Assembly (NCBI RefSeq): GCF_900114355.1
Contig: NZ_FOSS01000003.1
Span: 183,215 to 247,214 of the forward strand
DNA length: 64,000 bases
Direction of reading: 5' to 3'
DNA from: Lysobacter sp. cf310
GTDB taxonomy: Bacteria; Pseudomonadota; Gammaproteobacteria; Xanthomonadales; Xanthomonadaceae
In this document: in pieces, positions 35,022 to 44,694 of the stretch
Layout of the letters: each line of letters opens with the position of its first letter
How positions within the stretch are numbered: the stretch's first letter is position 1
Made by a program: the position numbers and the translations under genes
Notes under the pieces: model-generated
Databases searched by the model: none
Told to the model about the DNA's origin: nothing
What the model saw: the letters and a program-made list of their open reading frames with translations, nothing else

Positions 35022-35447
35022 GGGCATCCTTGCCTTGCCGTACGGTGCGGACTCGGATCATCGCAGCACCGCCACCGGACAAAGTCAAGCGCGCGCCAGG
35101 CGCGAGTCGACCGGGTGCCGAAGGCCGGGGGCGTCGCGACGCCGCCCGCGATGCCGCCGCATCGTTCGAATCGGATTCGGACCGGATGCGCCTGCCCTGC
35201 CCTGGCCGAACGCAGGCTCAAAGCAACAAGTCCTCGTAGAAGGCGCCACAGCCGACGATGTAGCCGATCTCTCGGTCGTGAGCCGAGCCCTGCCCCGCCG
35301 CGGCACGCGTGGATGGGTCCGCACGACCTCCCGGTTCGGCGACATCGTCGAGGCGATCTGAAAAAATATTCGCGAGCGTGTCGATTCGGCGGCCCTGCGT
35401 TCGACGCAGCTAATGAACGCCCATTCCGGGCCACACTGGAGCACAGC
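35022..35447. other. Intergenic region without a recognised gene
   Basis: This stretch separates the start of the unknown leftward operon from the AHSA1 gene. It should contain the promoters of both. An A-tract (AAAAAATATT near 35361) is the only notable AT-rich element, about 80 bases before the AHSA1 ATG, and could be an upstream promoter element. Open frames on both strands are Arg-rich shadows. Confidence 0.4.
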
Positions 35448-35858
35448 ATGAAGATCACCATCGAAACCGTGGTACGCGCCGACCTGGACCAGGTCTGGAG
35501 GGCCTGGAACACCCCGGAGGACATCAAGCAGTGGAACGCTGCCAGCGACGATTGGCACACCACCCACAGCACGGTCGATCTGCGCGAGGGCGGCAAGTTC
35601 CTGTCGCGCATGGAGGCCAAGGACGGCAGCTTCGGCTTCGACTTCGAGGGCACCTACACCCGCGTGGTCCCGCAGCAGGCGATCGAGTACCGGATGAGCG
35701 ACGGCCGCGAAGTCCAGTCCGAGTTCATCGATCAGGCCGACGGCGTCCTGGTCAAGTCCACCTTCGACGCCGAGTCGGAAAACTCGCCGGAAATGCAACG
35801 CGCGGGCTGGCAGGCGATCCTCGACAACTTCGCCCGCCATGTCGAAGCGAAGGCCTGA
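35448..35858 (+). CDS. AHSA1/SRPBCC-family protein
   Basis: The 136-aa protein begins MKITIETVVRADLDQVWRAW and follows the START-like fold of the Aha1-N-like (AHSA1) family: NTPEDIKQWN, LREGGKFLSRMEAKDGS, FDFEGTYTRV and a long C-terminal helix (MQRAGWQAILDNFARHVE). Such proteins bind small hydrophobic ligands; the ligand is not predictable. It stands alone, with a possible AT-rich promoter just upstream. The ATG at 35448 is the natural family start. Confidence 0.85.
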   Translation: MKITIETVVRADLDQVWRAWNTPEDIKQWNAASDDWHTTHSTVDLREGGKFLSRMEAKDGSFGFDFEGTYTRVVPQQAIEYRMSDGREVQSEFIDQADGVLVKSTFDAESENSPEMQRAGWQAILDNFARHVEAKA

Positions 35859-36071
35859 CATCCGACGCGAATCGCGGCGCCGTACCGGCGGCGCCGCGGT
35901 CTGCTCCGGGCCGCAGGCGCCAGGCCGTTGGACTGCAGGCGTCAGGCGGCACGCCGTGTCGGCCGAGTCGCAGCGATAGGCGCCCAGTCGAGAACGGAAA
36001 GTTCGTGCCCGCAATGTTGGCGCAACCTTCCTCCCTAAGATCGGGTTCTCGCCTATCGATCGGGAGTTCGA

Positions 36072-36731
36072 ATGAGTCCAGCATCGCTGCCCCAAACCCC
36101 GTCCAAATCCGTGCCGCTGGCGTCTTCCGCAACCGCTTACTCCAGGCTGCGCGACCTCTGGGCGTTTCTGCATACCTGGCTACGCTCGCCTGCGCGTGTC
36201 GGCGCGATAGCTCCGTCCAGCGCCGCACTGGCCCGCCTGATGACCAGCGAGGTATGCGCAGCCCCCGGACGGGTGTTGGAGTTGGGCCCCGGCACCGGCG
36301 TGTTCACTCGCGCGTTGCTCGAGCGCGGGGTTGCCGAGGAGAACTTGATCTTGGTGGAGGCGGCGCCGGAATTCGCCGCGCTACTGGAACGGCGCTTTCC
36401 GGCCGCGCAAGTCCTGCGCGCCGACGCCCGCCAGCTTCCGCGTCGGCTCGCGCGGGTCGACAGCGGGGTCTCCGCCGTGGTCAGCGGCCTGCCGTTACGC
36501 AACTTGTCGCGTCGGCACCGGCTCGCCGTACTGCTGGGCGCATTCGGTCATCTCTCTGCCGACGGCGCGTTCTACCAGTTCACCTATGGCGCACGCTTCC
36601 CGCTGCCGCGCTCCTGGACGGACCGCCATGGATTCAAGGTGCAAAGGCTGGGTCGTGTCTACGGCAACCTGCCCCCGGCGACGGTGTATCGCGTGACACG
36701 GCGGGCGGCCTCGCGCTGGATCGGTGCATGA
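36072..36731 (+). CDS. SAM-dependent methyltransferase, phospholipid N-methyltransferase type
   Basis: This 219-aa protein has a class I methyltransferase fold. LWAFLHTWLRSPARVGAIAPSS-type N-terminus (about residues 29-50) is typical of PmtA-like phospholipid N-methyltransferases, followed by the SAM loop VLELGPGTGVFTRALL and NLILVEAAPEFAALL. VVSGLPLRNLS is the catalytic-loop region. It would methylate phosphatidylethanolamine or a related lipid at the membrane. The two-component genes start 50 bases downstream and may share its transcript. Confidence 0.75.
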   Translation: MSPASLPQTPSKSVPLASSATAYSRLRDLWAFLHTWLRSPARVGAIAPSSAALARLMTSEVCAAPGRVLELGPGTGVFTRALLERGVAEENLILVEAAPEFAALLERRFPAAQVLRADARQLPRRLARVDSGVSAVVSGLPLRNLSRRHRLAVLLGAFGHLSADGAFYQFTYGARFPLPRSWTDRHGFKVQRLGRVYGNLPPATVYRVTRRAASRWIGA

Positions 36732-36780
36732 GTGCGCGATGGCGGTGGCAGAATGCAGCCAACACGACAGGACCGGATCC

Positions 36781-37455
36781 ATGCGCATCCTGCTGATCGA
36801 AGACGAGCTTGAGTTCGCGGCGGCCCTGGCGCTGGCCCTGAAACGCTACGACATGGTCGCCGACCACGTCCCTACCTTGGGCGAAGGTCAGGCGGCCGCC
36901 ATGGGCGATGTCCACGATGCGATCGTGCTCGACAGGAGCCTGCCCGACGGCGATGGCGTCGCGTTGATACCGCGCTTGCGCGCGATGGGACTGCGCACGC
37001 CGGTCATCGTGCTGACCGCACGCGGAGATCTGACGGATCGCGTGGTCGGCCTGGACGCCGGCGCCGACGACTACCTGGTCAAACCCTTCGCGATCGAGGA
37101 ATTGCTCGCGCGGCTACGTGCCGTGTTGCGCCGACCGGCGCGGATGGCATCCGACACGATACGCGTCGGCCTTCTTGCATTCGACCTGGTCGAACGACTG
37201 GCGGCGGTCGAAGGAAGACCGTTGGAACTTCCGCGCCGCGAGCTGCTGCTGCTCGAAGCCCTGCTGAGGCGTCGCGGCCGCACCGTGGTGCGTAGCGTGA
37301 TCGAGGAGGCCGTCTACGGATTTGACGACGATATACAGTCGAACACGCTCGATTCCCACGTTTCTCGCTTACGCCGCAAGTTGGCCGAGGCCGGTGCCGG
37401 CGTGGAGATCCACGGCATCCGCGGAATCGGCTACCTGTTGCGGGAAGCCGAATGA
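36781..37455 (+). CDS. OmpR-family response regulator
   Basis: The start MRILLIEDELEFAAAL is the usual receiver N-terminus and fixes the ATG at 36781 (224 aa). The receiver shows the acidic pair (ED), the phosphoacceptor Asp in AIVLDRSLPDGDGV, and VIVLTARG and DDYLVKPF. The C-terminal winged helix has RRELLLLEALLRRRGRTV and the SNTLDSHVSRLRRKL recognition helix. Its stop overlaps the kinase ATG by four bases, so they form a two-component pair. Confidence 0.93.
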   Translation: MRILLIEDELEFAAALALALKRYDMVADHVPTLGEGQAAAMGDVHDAIVLDRSLPDGDGVALIPRLRAMGLRTPVIVLTARGDLTDRVVGLDAGADDYLVKPFAIEELLARLRAVLRRPARMASDTIRVGLLAFDLVERLAAVEGRPLELPRRELLLLEALLRRRGRTVVRSVIEEAVYGFDDDIQSNTLDSHVSRLRRKLAEAGAGVEIHGIRGIGYLLREAE

Positions 37456-38879
37456 CCCGAGGGCGCCCGCATTCCTTGAAGCGGCGTCTGCTGTGGAGAC
37501 TGCTGGCACTGCAGGGCGCCCTCCTCGCCGTCTTCGGACTGCTGATCGTATTGGCGCTGTACGGCTCCAATGTCGCTAAGGACGCCGACAACGCGGTTGA
37601 AATTCTCCAGCAGGCGTTGACGCTGGACGACCGCGGTCGAATGACCTTGCGCGAAACGCCGGACCTGGCGGAGTTACGCAGGGAAATTCCGACCCTGTGG
37701 TACGTCATCCGCGACCGACAGGGCCGCGAACTTCGTCACGGCCCGATACCGCCCGAGTTCGCCTCCATCGGTGGCGCGCTGGACCGAGTCAGCCAGGCCC
37801 GATTGGGCTACCTGATAGACGACGACAAGGCGACCGGCGCCCGCCTCAAACGCATCGAAACCGCGTACGGCAGTATCCAGATACTGACGACGGAAGAAGG
37901 CCGGGTAATGGCGCCCGGACGGGCGAGCTGGTTGATTGTTTCGGTATCGGCCACCGTTCTGCTGCCGTTGCTGGTCCTGATGACCTTGGTCACCCTGATC
38001 GCGACCCCCAAGGTCGTGCGTTGGTCCTTGAAGAGCCTGGAGCCCGTCGTCGAAACTGCGCGCAAGCTCGATGTCGAAAGGCGCGGAGCGCGCTTGCCCG
38101 AAGCCGACGTTCCCGAGGAAGTGCTCCCCTTGGTGTCGGCCGTCAACGACGCCCTGGGCCGTTACGACGAGGGCCATGAGCGACGTCGGCGCTTTCTGGT
38201 GGACGCCGCGCATGAACTGCGTACTCCCGTCGCGATTCTCAGCGCCCGCCTCGAATCGATGCCGCCCTCTCCGGAGCGCGCGCGGCTCCTGCAGGACGTC
38301 GCGCGCTTGTCCGTGCTGGCGGAGCATCTGCTGAATCTGCAGCGTCTGGACCGGACCAACCCGAACTTCCAGCCGATCGACCTGGTCGAGCTTGGACGTC
38401 AAACCGCCGCGAACCTGGCGCCGCTGGCGATTTCCGCGGGCTACGAGCTGGGGTTCGAGACGGTTGTCGAGACGGCCGGCGTCGCGGGCGATGCCTTGGC
38501 CTTGGAGCGTGTCCTGGTGAATCTGGTTCAGAACGCGATCGAGCATGGCGGCAATCGCGGCGCGATCACGATCTTCGTTGCCTGCGATGGCGGCCACGGC
38601 ATCGTCGAAGTGTCCGACCAAGGGCCCGGCATACGCCCCGAATATCGCGAGAAAGTGTTCGACCGCTACTATCGCGTCCGCGAGAACAGACGTGGCAGCG
38701 GGCTCGGCTTGAATCTGGTCCGCGACATCGTACGACTGCATCGGGGGTCCATCGACATCGTGGACGCGCCGCAAGAAGGCGCCTGCTTCAGATTGGCCCT
38801 ACCCTTGTCGCGCCCGCAGCATCGGGACAAGAACACGGACGCCGTCGGCGCCCCGAACACGACGGATGACGGGCGTTGA
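37452..38879 (+). CDS. Sensor histidine kinase
   Basis: The 475-aa kinase has two membrane segments (about residues 16-38 and 158-182) flanking a periplasmic sensor of some 120 residues, then a HAMP linker. The H-box is FLVDAAHELRTPVAILS (His at about 257), the N-box is VLVNLVQNAIEHGG, and G-boxes VSDQGPGI and GSGLGLNLV complete the ATPase. It phosphorylates the regulator encoded by the overlapping gene upstream. Signal unknown. Confidence 0.93.
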   Translation: MTRGRPHSLKRRLLWRLLALQGALLAVFGLLIVLALYGSNVAKDADNAVEILQQALTLDDRGRMTLRETPDLAELRREIPTLWYVIRDRQGRELRHGPIPPEFASIGGALDRVSQARLGYLIDDDKATGARLKRIETAYGSIQILTTEEGRVMAPGRASWLIVSVSATVLLPLLVLMTLVTLIATPKVVRWSLKSLEPVVETARKLDVERRGARLPEADVPEEVLPLVSAVNDALGRYDEGHERRRRFLVDAAHELRTPVAILSARLESMPPSPERARLLQDVARLSVLAEHLLNLQRLDRTNPNFQPIDLVELGRQTAANLAPLAISAGYELGFETVVETAGVAGDALALERVLVNLVQNAIEHGGNRGAITIFVACDGGHGIVEVSDQGPGIRPEYREKVFDRYYRVRENRRGSGLGLNLVRDIVRLHRGSIDIVDAPQEGACFRLALPLSRPQHRDKNTDAVGAPNTTDDGR

Positions 38880-38953
38880 CGAACCGTCGAGCCCGCCGCG
38901 CGGATTCCAGGTTTGTGTAGTCGTAAAGCGCAGAGAGACAGCGCCCCGCCCGA

Positions 38954-40042
38954 TCAAGCCCCGGCTAAGGCCAAGGCTTTGGCCAAGGCTTGATCGGCCG
39001 GAACCTCGATATCGGGAACGATGCCGGTGCCTTCCCAGTCCTTGCCGGTATCGGGATCGTAGGTGCGTCCGACCGGAATGAACGCAGCCAGGCCCGCGCC
39101 GATGGGCTCGATGCCGCCGAAGTGATTGGCGCCGGCGGTGCGTTCGCCGATCAAGACGCCCCGGTGGGTGCGCTGCAACGCCAGCGCGAAGTGCTCGCCC
39201 GCCGAGCGGGTGCGCTTGGAGGTCAGGTAGAACACTTTGGCCTGGTTTAGACGGCGTTCGGCCGGATCGGGAATGGCCAGGTGCTGGCGTACCAGCAGAT
39301 GGGCGGGACCCGCTACGGTGCGCAGCGTCGGCCCCGCGAACGGCGACGGGCCGCGCGCCGCGCCGTCGTTCTTCGCCACCGACATTTCCACCAGCACGGT
39401 TTCTTGCGCGAACAAATACGGAAACAACGCGTCCATTTCCGCCAGGCCGCCGCCGCGCGCCAAGCCGCGCGTGTCGATGATGATCGCCTTGGCGTTCGCG
39501 TGGTCTTGCACGAAGGCCCGGATCGCCGCCACCGACGCGGGTTCGCCGGCGAACTGGTTGAAGCGCAGGTAGGCCACGCCGTCCGCGATCCACTTGGTCT
39601 CGGCGACGCTGGGTAGATCGATCGGAGCCAGCGCGGAGGCCTGCCGTGGGGCGCCGCTCGCGGCAGGGCCGACCACCCGGCGTGGGCCGGCGGCAGCAGG
39701 TCCGGCCCGATCGCCGACCTTCGGCGCCAGATCGACGCGCAGATGGCCGTCGGCTGCGACCGCTTGCAGGTCCTGGGTCAGGCGACGCGCCAAGACTTTG
39801 GCGTCGTCGATGCCCGCGTATTCGCCGGCGCTCAGCTTGCTGCGCAGCATGTCCGCGTAGCGTCGGCCCGCCGCGGGATCGACGAAGCGCGTCGCCAGTT
39901 TGTCCGCCAGGGTTTCGATCGCCGGCGCATATTGGGCCGCCGTGTCCGCGCCGAAGGCCGGCGACACGATCGCAAGCAATGCCCACAGTCCGGCGGCCAG
40001 ACGTTTCCGGCGCATGCCGAACGCGGTGTCGTGTTTGCGCAT
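38954..40042 (-). CDS. Secreted S41-family peptidase
   Basis: The 362-aa protein has a signal peptide (about residues 10-31, ending SPAFGAD). An N-terminal helical domain is followed by the S41 (tail-specific/IRBP-like) core: GVAYLRFNQFAGE, AKAIIIDTRGLARGGGLAEM, TRSAGEHFALAL with the catalytic Ser, and GERTAGANHFGG. The end has GRTYDPDTGKDWEGTGIVPDI. No PDZ domain is visible, so it is of the IRBP-like rather than CtpA type. Start 40042 is supported by GAGG seven bases upstream; Met10 is an alternative. Confidence 0.88.
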   Translation of the reverse strand: MRKHDTAFGMRRKRLAAGLWALLAIVSPAFGADTAAQYAPAIETLADKLATRFVDPAAGRRYADMLRSKLSAGEYAGIDDAKVLARRLTQDLQAVAADGHLRVDLAPKVGDRAGPAAAGPRRVVGPAASGAPRQASALAPIDLPSVAETKWIADGVAYLRFNQFAGEPASVAAIRAFVQDHANAKAIIIDTRGLARGGGLAEMDALFPYLFAQETVLVEMSVAKNDGAARGPSPFAGPTLRTVAGPAHLLVRQHLAIPDPAERRLNQAKVFYLTSKRTRSAGEHFALALQRTHRGVLIGERTAGANHFGGIEPIGAGLAAFIPVGRTYDPDTGKDWEGTGIVPDIEVPADQALAKALALAGA

Positions 40043-40181
40043 GGTCGATCCTCGCGGGCTAACCCAGGTCCCAGTACGGATGCCGGTCGCGGCCGATTCG
40101 TCGCAAACGGCCGGCGCCCTGCCCTCGCCTGCCCCTGCTGCGTCTCCGAACGCTAAGGCTCGACCGTGCGCGGGCGGCCCT

Positions 40182-42647
40182 TCACCCCGCCCAGATCAGA
40201 CGAAACGCCAGCCAAGCGGGAACGCCGAGGTAGAACGCCAGGCGGCCCAGCCACTCCAGCCCGTCGCGCAGCGCGGCCACATGCGCGGACCGCAGCGCCA
40301 TCGCCAGCGCCACCGTCGTTTCGATCGCGATCCGCAGCACGGCGGCGAACAGCATCAGGCCGATCGACCACGACGCCCACCAGATCAGCAAGCCGCTCAG
40401 ATAGGCCGCCAGCCCGTAGCTGTAGTACTCGCCGAAGCTGCCGCCGAAGGCGATGACCTGGTGCAGACGGAACGCCACCAGCGCCAGCAGCAAGGGGAAC
40501 AGCGCGAACTTCAGCAGCGCGTGGTCGAGCCGCGGCCGGCGCGCGTCGGCCCGCGTCTGCGCCAGATCGGCCAAGCCGTTGGCGAGGCGACCTTCCAGCC
40601 CCACCGCCGTGCCGCTCGCGGCCAGCATGCGCCGCAAGGCCTGCGGTCGCGTCAGGGCCAGGCCGCGCGTCCAGTACGGTCCCGCCGCCAGGCGCAGGTC
40701 GACGCCACTGCGCGGCAGCGGCAGGCGCCAGGGCCGCAGGGCGGCGATCGACGCCACCGGCATCTCGATCCGTTGCCGGCGTTGGTCCAGCACCAGCAAG
40801 GAACCCTCGACGCGCGCCTGCGCGAGGAACGCGCGCTCGATCGCCCAGGCGGCCAGCGCCGGCGCCACTACGGCCGCGGCGAATACTTTCAGCTGCGACA
40901 AGGACTGAATCTGCAGGCCGATGCGCGACAGCATGTCGTAGGCCAGCCACAGCAAGCCGGTGCCGGCGCACAGGCGCAGGGCGCCGGCGAGCGCGCGCCA
41001 CAACGGCGTGAGCGCGACGACCGCTATCGTCGATTCGTCCTTGGCCACGGCGCCGGCCCGACGGCGCGAGGCGCGCCAGGCGCTCACGGCCAGCAACGCG
41101 AGCAGGAAGGCCGCGCCCGCACGCCCCACCCAATCGCCCCAGCGCACCATCAAGGTCGGCGCCGGGTCGCGCGCGCTGACGAACGCGGTGAGCACGGCCT
41201 GATCGCCCATCGACGTGCTCGCCAGCACCTCGCCGGTATCGTCGATGATGGCGCTGAGCCCGTTGGTGGTGACGCGCACTTGCGGCAGGCGCGTCTCGAT
41301 GCTGCGGAAGGCCGCGACCGCCAGGTGCAAGCGCGCGCCGACTGGATAGGCGGTGAACCAGGAATCGTTGGACATGCCGATGATGGCTTGCGCGCCCAGG
41401 CGCGCGCCGTCGATGGCCAGGTCGGTATGCACGTCGTCCAGGCAGATCAGCGGCACCACGTTGACCTCGCGCCCGTCGGCGCTGCGCAAGGGCAGCACGC
41501 GCGCGCCTTCCCCCGGGCGCCAACCGCCGGTCCAGGGCAGCACGCCGCGCAGCCAGGGGCCGTCCAGCCATTGCGGCACGTACTCGGTCAACGGAAACGG
41601 ATACGTCTTGCGATAGGCGCCGAGCAGGCCCTTGCCGGGCTCGAGGAAAGCCGCCGCGTTGTACTCGCCCCGCTCATCGCGATCGTAGGTGCCGAACACC
41701 AGCGGCACGCCGGCGGCATCGACGAAACCCTGGATCTCGCGGTCCAGGGCCGCGCCGTCCTCGCTGCGCGGGCTGCCGAAGCTGGTGGGGTACACGGTCT
41801 CCGACCACAGCAGCACGTCCGCCTGGTGGTCGCGAATCGCCGACCAGGACAAGGCGTAGTGGGTATCGAGCACATGACGGACCACGGCGTAGGCGCCCAT
41901 TTCTTCGCGCAGCCGTTCGTAGTCGGTGATGCTGGCCTGGACCATGGCCACGCGCAGCGTCGCCGCGTCGTCGGCCGGAGCTACCTGCAAGGCCGCGCGT
42001 CGCCACAAGCCGTAACCGGCCATGCAGGACACGATCAGCGCGGCCAACACCAGCGGCCGCAATACGATGCGCAGGCCGCGTGCGCGCTGCTGGTAGGCGT
42101 AGGCGATCGCCTCGTTCACCAGCAGCAGCAACAAGGTGATGCCGGCGGCGCCACCGAGGTCGGCGACCTGGCGCAGGACCGACGACGGAAACAGGCCGTG
42201 TCCCAAGGTGTCGCCCAACAGCTTGGGCACCCACCATTCGCAGGCCACCCAGGCCGAGGCCGCGGCCGCGGCGCGCAGCAATGGCCCGTAACGGCGCCCG
42301 GCCCAGCGGCGGACCAGCACGTAGACGATGAACTGCGGCTGCAACAACGGCGCCAAGACCAGCAACGCCACCGTCGCCGTCGGCGCGCCCACGCCGGTGT
42401 AGGCGCCGATCGCCGCACCGAACCAGTGGAACGCCGCGGCCACGAAGGCCACGCTCGTCAACGCGCCGATCGCGAGCGCGCGCAGCCAGCTGCGATCGGT
42501 GTCGAGCACCAGCAACCACGGCACCAAGGCGACGAAACCCAATCCCCAGGCGATACCGCCGCGAGCGTAAAGGCCGAGCAACAAGGCGGTGGCGAGGATG
42601 CCGGCGAGGCTGCGCCAGCGGGACGGAGACAACCGTTCCTTGGTCAA
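40182..42647 (-). CDS. Apolipoprotein N-acyltransferase-like enzyme with long C-terminal extension
   Basis: The first 530 or so residues follow Lnt: several N-terminal membrane segments, then a nitrilase domain with the expected triad. Glu is in VLLWSETVYPTS, Lys in YRKTYPFPLTEYVP and Cys in PLICLDDVHTDL, followed by GMSNDSWF. A final Lnt membrane helix comes at about 515-535. About 285 residues follow that a normal Lnt (some 510-540 aa) does not have, with three to four more membrane helices and a beta-rich part (LLVLDQRRQRIEMPV). A second, specialised acyltransferase is likely; the housekeeping lnt would be elsewhere. The 224-aa gene lies 22 bases upstream in the same operon. Confidence 0.8.
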   Translation of the reverse strand: MTKERLSPSRWRSLAGILATALLLGLYARGGIAWGLGFVALVPWLLVLDTDRSWLRALAIGALTSVAFVAAAFHWFGAAIGAYTGVGAPTATVALLVLAPLLQPQFIVYVLVRRWAGRRYGPLLRAAAAASAWVACEWWVPKLLGDTLGHGLFPSSVLRQVADLGGAAGITLLLLLVNEAIAYAYQQRARGLRIVLRPLVLAALIVSCMAGYGLWRRAALQVAPADDAATLRVAMVQASITDYERLREEMGAYAVVRHVLDTHYALSWSAIRDHQADVLLWSETVYPTSFGSPRSEDGAALDREIQGFVDAAGVPLVFGTYDRDERGEYNAAAFLEPGKGLLGAYRKTYPFPLTEYVPQWLDGPWLRGVLPWTGGWRPGEGARVLPLRSADGREVNVVPLICLDDVHTDLAIDGARLGAQAIIGMSNDSWFTAYPVGARLHLAVAAFRSIETRLPQVRVTTNGLSAIIDDTGEVLASTSMGDQAVLTAFVSARDPAPTLMVRWGDWVGRAGAAFLLALLAVSAWRASRRRAGAVAKDESTIAVVALTPLWRALAGALRLCAGTGLLWLAYDMLSRIGLQIQSLSQLKVFAAAVVAPALAAWAIERAFLAQARVEGSLLVLDQRRQRIEMPVASIAALRPWRLPLPRSGVDLRLAAGPYWTRGLALTRPQALRRMLAASGTAVGLEGRLANGLADLAQTRADARRPRLDHALLKFALFPLLLALVAFRLHQVIAFGGSFGEYYSYGLAAYLSGLLIWWASWSIGLMLFAAVLRIAIETTVALAMALRSAHVAALRDGLEWLGRLAFYLGVPAWLAFRLIWAG

Positions 42648-42669
42648 GTCGAAGAACTCCGTGTTGCGT

Positions 42670-43344
42670 CTAGCGCGGAGGAATGCGGATCTGCCGCAAG
42701 GGCATGCCCGGTGGCGCGAGCGCGGGCGGCACCACGCGATCGGCCGGCATCGGTATCGGCCGGCCCTGCGGGTCGTAGAGGGTGAAATCGGGCGCGAACA
42801 TCAGGATGGGTTCGATCGCGACGCCTTCGTCGGTGACCTGGTGATGGCGCACATACCCCTCGGGCAGCACATAGCCCTCCGGCACGGCCAGACCCAGCAG
42901 CGGCGGACTGGTGCCGGGCGGATTGAACGCGCCCAGACCGGTGCGCACGCCAGCCTGTTGCAAGGCCTCGATCACCTGCGCTCCGGTGGGTTCCGGATCG
43001 CCGGGTTGGAAGTACGCGGCCAGATCATCGGGGTCCTGGCTGGACATGGCCTCAGGCTCCTGCAGCGATGCGGCCTGCAATTTGGGACGCGGGTACCGCG
43101 GTCGGCCCTCGCTCGGGCCGACCGCCATGCCGCTTTCCACATCGCCCCGCGCGGCCGGCGCGTTCGAGCGGGGCTCGGATTCGGGTTGGAGCATCCACCA
43201 GGCCGAGGCCGCGACCAGCGCGACGACGACGCAGACTGCCCACGGCAGCAGTCTGCCGCGGGCGGCAGGCGTCTTCGCGATCACACGCATGCCCTCGCCG
43301 TCCGCTCGGGACGGCGGGGCTTGCGGCGGGCGGCGTTCGGCCAT
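42670..43344 (-). CDS. Single-pass membrane protein co-transcribed with the Lnt-like gene
   Basis: I do not recognise this 224-aa protein. It has a short cytosolic basic N-terminus, one membrane segment (about residues 33-51, LLPWAVCVVVALVAASAWW) and a Pro-rich periplasmic part with AVPEGYVLPEGYVRHH and DFTLYDPQGRPIPMPADRV. It precedes the Lnt-like gene by 22 bases. It may be an acceptor or helper of that acyltransferase, but only position supports this. Confidence 0.7.
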   Translation of the reverse strand: MAERRPPQAPPSRADGEGMRVIAKTPAARGRLLPWAVCVVVALVAASAWWMLQPESEPRSNAPAARGDVESGMAVGPSEGRPRYPRPKLQAASLQEPEAMSSQDPDDLAAYFQPGDPEPTGAQVIEALQQAGVRTGLGAFNPPGTSPPLLGLAVPEGYVLPEGYVRHHQVTDEGVAIEPILMFAPDFTLYDPQGRPIPMPADRVVPPALAPPGMPLRQIRIPPR

Positions 43345-43367
43345 GAGGCGATGCTCCTACCGGAACC

Positions 43368-44456
43368 TCAGGGCGTGGCCGGCTGATACACCGACAGCGC
43401 CCAGCCCATGCGCTCGTGCCCGTACTGGTTCCAGATCGGGCTACGGCCGTTGCTGAAGCTGGTGTAGCGCGGCGCGCCGCTGCCCGTGCTGCCGCCCCAG
43501 AGACCGGCCGACACCGTACCGCCGGTATAGGTCGGATGGGTGTCGTCGGACTGGATGTAGTCGAACGAGCTGGAGGACGAGACGAACTTGGTGTTGGCGT
43601 CGCGCAAGGTCGCCCGCAGGGTCACCGCGGTGCGGTTGATGTAGCTGGCCTCGCTTTCGCCCGACACGTAGCGCAGCGCGTCGGCATCGATCTGGCCGTC
43701 GCCGTTGCTGTCGTAGTCCGCGCCCATGTACTGGGCGAAGCTGTCCGCGCACTGGAAGCCCTTCTGACGCGCGTACTCGCACATCCAGTAGTTCATCTTG
43801 GCGATCGCGGGCAGGAAGCGATCGCGCAGGTTCACCGTCTGGCCGGTGCTGGCGTCGCGGCAGGAGCTCTGCACGTTGTCGGCGTTGTAGCCTGGGTAGT
43901 ACAGGTTGGAGATCACCTTCAGACGCGTGTTGGCGTGCGCGTTGGTGTTGATGTAGTCCATCGCCGCCGACACGTAGGTCTTGCAGGAATTGACCGCCGC
44001 GTCGAGGCCGCTGTAATCGCAGGTTCCGGTCTGCGACTTGAAGGCCGAGCGCGCCTGCAGGCCGTCGTTGCCGCACATCTCGAAGCTCACCACGCGGGTG
44101 GTCGCGGCCTGCATGTAGGAACGCTCGGCCACGATCTTGTTCTCGTAGACGTCGCGCGCCACGGCGCCGGACTTGGCGCGGCGGATGCTTTCGATATCGG
44201 CGTTCCAACGCGCCGACAGGTACTCGGCGTCCACCGTCGGCGCCGAGTAGCGCGCCGCATTGCTGATCGAGCCGTTGTAGCCGGCGAAGATCGAATCGCC
44301 GTATGCGACGACGCGGTATTTGCTGCTGGTCCCGGCCCGGTCGATGGTCCACGACACGTTCTGGTTGAGCGTGCTGGCCGCGGCCGGGGCCGCGAGCGCA
44401 AGCAGCGCCACAGCCGAGAGCCACCGCCCCGCCCTAGTGCGGAACAGAGTCTTCAT
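43368..44456 (-). CDS. Secreted SGNH/GDSL hydrolase with an internal dockerin-like Ca loop
   Basis: The 362-aa protein has a signal peptide (about residues 1-28). The SGNH motifs are VVAYGDSIFAGYN (nucleophile Ser) at about 49-61, the oxyanion Asn in EMCGNDGLQ, and the C-terminal SDDTHPTYTGG with catalytic Asp/His. About residue 247 it carries DSNGDGQIDADA, a perfect dockerin/EF-hand style calcium loop, inside the domain. Several Cys (six or more) suggest disulphides. An esterase or lipase acting outside the cell is likely; the substrate is unknown. Confidence 0.85.
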   Translation of the reverse strand: MKTLFRTRAGRWLSAVALLALAAPAAASTLNQNVSWTIDRAGTSSKYRVVAYGDSIFAGYNGSISNAARYSAPTVDAEYLSARWNADIESIRRAKSGAVARDVYENKIVAERSYMQAATTRVVSFEMCGNDGLQARSAFKSQTGTCDYSGLDAAVNSCKTYVSAAMDYINTNAHANTRLKVISNLYYPGYNADNVQSSCRDASTGQTVNLRDRFLPAIAKMNYWMCEYARQKGFQCADSFAQYMGADYDSNGDGQIDADALRYVSGESEASYINRTAVTLRATLRDANTKFVSSSSSFDYIQSDDTHPTYTGGTVSAGLWGGSTGSGAPRYTSFSNGRSPIWNQYGHERMGWALSVYQPATP

Positions 44457-44694
44457 CCTTAATTCCCCTTCGAGATGATGTGCGCCACGGACACCGGCTG
44501 GTGTCCGATGAGAAAACGCGGAACTCGATCACGATGAGGACGCCCGCAGCTTCGGGGCATCCCTCCCCCTACCATCGCCCCCAGACGCTAGCGTACGGTC
44601 CGGGGTGGCGCAATGTGCGCTGCAACAGCCACGACGGGCTGCATCACGTTTTCGCATACGACCCGGCGCGCCGGGCCACGCCATGCGCTTCAGG

